This document shows, one piece after another, positions 62,386 to 64,000 of a stretch of 64,000 nucleotides of DNA (the first letter of the stretch is position 1; the number at the start of each line of letters is the position of its first letter). The translations under genes and the position numbers were made by a program. The stretch is from Chryseobacterium sp. H1D6B (GTDB lineage: Bacteria > Bacteroidota > Bacteroidia > Flavobacteriales > Weeksellaceae), in the NCBI RefSeq assembly GCF_029892445.1, contig NZ_JARXVJ010000001.1, positions 2,232,001-2,296,000 of the forward strand. Reading direction: 5' to 3'. The notes beneath the pieces are model-generated. The model did not search any database. It was not told where the DNA came from and was given only the letters and a program-made list of their open reading frames with translations.

Positions 62386-63408
62386 TTACTCTATATTAAT
62401 TTCCAATTTTGCAATAAATAGATCGCTTATATGTTCTGTGTGAAAATTATACTTTCCAGGGTATAAAAGATCGAGGCGTTTCAACAAGTTGTCCAGACCA
62501 ATTCCAGAATTGTTTTGTTTTTCTTTTTGCCAAATTGAAGATATTGTGTTTTCAACATAAAACACGATCTTATTATTCTCCTTTTTAAGCTCTATTTTTA
62601 TTTTATATTCTCCTCCAACATATTTAAATGCATTTTCTATGATCGGCTGAAATAGCATAGGATGTATTTTCTGCTCTTTCAACTGAGTATCAAAATAGGC
62701 ATTCAATAAAAGTCTTCTGCTCATTCTTATTTTTTGAAAAGATATGTATGCTTGCAGATAATTGATCTCCTGTTCAAAGGTTACCTCCTTCTCTATGTCG
62801 TAAAGCTGGTAGCGCAAAAGATCGGATAATATTTCGATGCTTCGTTTGGCTTCAATATTATTATCATCGATCTGGAAATAGATAGTGTTCAAGGCATTGA
62901 ATAAAAAATGAGGATGGTACTGTGATTTTAAGAATTTGAGCTCTGACTCCGATCTATCCGCCTTTAGTCTGTCCAGCATCAATATTTTGTCCTTGTAATC
63001 TTTAGCTACCTTGTCATTTCTTATCAGCGTATAATAGATAAGAAGAAATGGTATAAAACATACGTTGATCAGCATATAGTCGATCCAACCGCTCCCCATA
63101 TAGAATATCCCTGCATACTGTCCGATCAAAAGGAATATGTTGATGCCGGATAACTGCAAAAGTATCTTTGAGTATTCTCTTATTATTGATAGGTCACCAG
63201 CCGGAAAAGCAGAATTGTCGAGCTGCCTACGCCATATGAGATCATAAAAATAACAAAGTGAGATCGTGAAACTAATGCCTATCAAATGTAATATGAGGCT
63301 ACCTGACCAAAAGACCTCGTGTTTGGTGAGGTCTGTGATCGCGCGCAAAGTGTTGAACAATACAAGCCCGAGAAAAAAGGGATATGACCGGCGCAGTGAT
63401 ATTTTCAT
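62386..63408 (-). CDS. Sensor histidine kinase, LytS/YehU type
   Basis: 340 residues. Four transmembrane helices (about 10-145) form the sensor. The His_kinase domain has the phospho-acceptor His in SQYHPHFLFNALNTIYFQI, and HATPase_c follows with LFQPIIENAFKYVGG (N-box) and SGIGLDNLLKRLDLLY (G-box). There is no large periplasmic domain, so the signal is probably in the membrane. It is translationally coupled with the LytTR gene. Confidence 0.9.
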   Translation of the reverse strand: MKISLRRSYPFFLGLVLFNTLRAITDLTKHEVFWSGSLILHLIGISFTISLCYFYDLIWRRQLDNSAFPAGDLSIIREYSKILLQLSGINIFLLIGQYAGIFYMGSGWIDYMLINVCFIPFLLIYYTLIRNDKVAKDYKDKILMLDRLKADRSESELKFLKSQYHPHFLFNALNTIYFQIDDNNIEAKRSIEILSDLLRYQLYDIEKEVTFEQEINYLQAYISFQKIRMSRRLLLNAYFDTQLKEQKIHPMLFQPIIENAFKYVGGEYKIKIELKKENNKIVFYVENTISSIWQKEKQNNSGIGLDNLLKRLDLLYPGKYNFHTEHISDLFIAKLEINIE

Positions 63409-63457
63409 TTATTTAGAACAATATTTAATTACACGTAAAATTACAAAATATGAAAAA

Positions 63458-64000
63458 TTATGTTTTCAACCCAAATAAAGGCCTGGTCCATTTATAACGT
63501 CTGATCCCAAATTCGTAGATAAGCAAACTGAATCCAAATGTACCGAGAACCATTAATGAAAATTTTAAGGCAAGGTTCCATCCTGTATCCTTCAAATAAT
63601 AACATAGAACGACAATGACCGTCTGATGTAAAATATAAAGCGGATATACCGATTCATTGGCATACTTGAGAAATTTACCGGGCTTGTTGAGATAGGCAGC
63701 TCCATATCCGATTATGGTCAGGATCCAGGACCACAGGTTAAATACTTTCACAAAAGAGGAAAGATAGGACTTCCCTTGGAAATCACCAGTTGCAAACCAT
63801 AAGACCATCAATAGAGGAAATGCCGTCAAACCAAAGGTCAGGTATAGCTTTCTGTTGTTCATTACGGTTTGCCAGAATATATCTTTGAGACAAATAAGCA
63901 GAAACCCGAAAATAAAAAAAAGTCCCGTAATTGATCAGGTTATACCAATCTCCGATCAATGCATGGGTGGATGGGAACTCTGGAGTAAGATATTGTTCAT
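63458..64000 (-). pseudogene. Acyltransferase-3-like gene with an apparent frameshift, cut by the window
   Basis: The in-frame part 63862-63458 encodes the C-terminal helices of an acyltransferase family 3 protein (KYANESVYPLYILHQTVIVVLCYYL is the typical last motif). Upstream, 64000-63922 continues in another frame as EQYLTPEFPSTHALIGDWYN then LINYGTFF. The two join if one A of the 8-A run at 63914-63921 is removed, giving NYGTFFIFGFLLICLKDIF. So the gene is either broken by a one-base slip or the base is a sequencing error. The 5' end lies outside the window. It is 49 bp upstream of the LytTR kinase gene. Confidence 0.7.

Noticed and set aside
1-64000. CRISPR arrays, tRNA/rRNA genes, prophage genes or complete insertion sequences
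   Set aside because: None was found by reading; there are no regular short repeats with spacers, cloverleaf-like tracts, or transposase motifs.

Overview
The window looks like a stretch of chromosome from a Bacteroidota bacterium of the class Flavobacteriia, most like the Chryseobacterium group. The grounds are: AT-rich sequence; no Shine-Dalgarno sites; -7 boxes of the type TAnnTTTG (for example 13650, 31796 and 55221); outer-membrane receptors without SusD partners; a type IX secretion (T9SS) C-terminal sorting domain; LytTR two-component pairs; a CzcA-type pump fused to a TolC domain; and a histone-H1-like small protein. I saw no rRNA, tRNA, CRISPR array, insertion sequence or phage gene.

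Layout. Positions 1-10138 (all minus) are an envelope and metal-handling island: two YceI-type proteins, a beta-barrel porin, a CzcA-TolC fusion pump with its adaptor, a c-haem-motif protein, a thioredoxin, and two paralogous small membrane-anchored proteins bracketing the pump. 10.8-15.6 kb (plus) holds an LTA-synthase-like transferase, a DUF347 membrane protein, the histone-H1-like gene, a TspO relative and a flavin reductase. 15.6-22.3 kb is accessory: lipoproteins, a DUF2268 protease, a small DNA-binding-like protein plus methyltransferase with an attC-like palindrome behind them, a TraB/TIKI-like protein and an ECF sigma factor. 22.4-30 kb carries two TonB-type receptors, one divergent from a LytTR histidine kinase/regulator pair. 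30-38.6 kb is an envelope-lipid and polysaccharide block: patatin, two polysaccharide deacetylases, mprF with a lysyl-PG hydrolase-like gene, and a GH18-NodB-GT2 fusion. 39-41.6 kb is an SPFH operon. 43.9-50.6 kb pairs T9SS-type surface proteins with a propeller-kinase/LuxR regulator system. 51-64 kb mixes a YoaK-type protein, an unrecognised two-gene HNH-like module, TetR- and Crp-controlled oxidoreductases, a second TIKI-like gene, a second LytTR pair and a frameshifted acyltransferase.

The least expected feature is the density of gene remnants. By reading frames in the gaps I find broken pieces of a second H1-like gene, a cold-shock gene with its terminator intact, an NmrA-like gene, a 2H phosphoesterase, two copies of a Crp/Fnr-like N terminus, a GNAT N terminus, a paralogue of the 42-kb SH3-like gene, and the 3' tip of the 60-kb TIKI-like gene. 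Together with the attC-like palindrome this suggests a region of repeated gene gain, duplication and loss. Family names were assigned by eye from motifs, without database searches.
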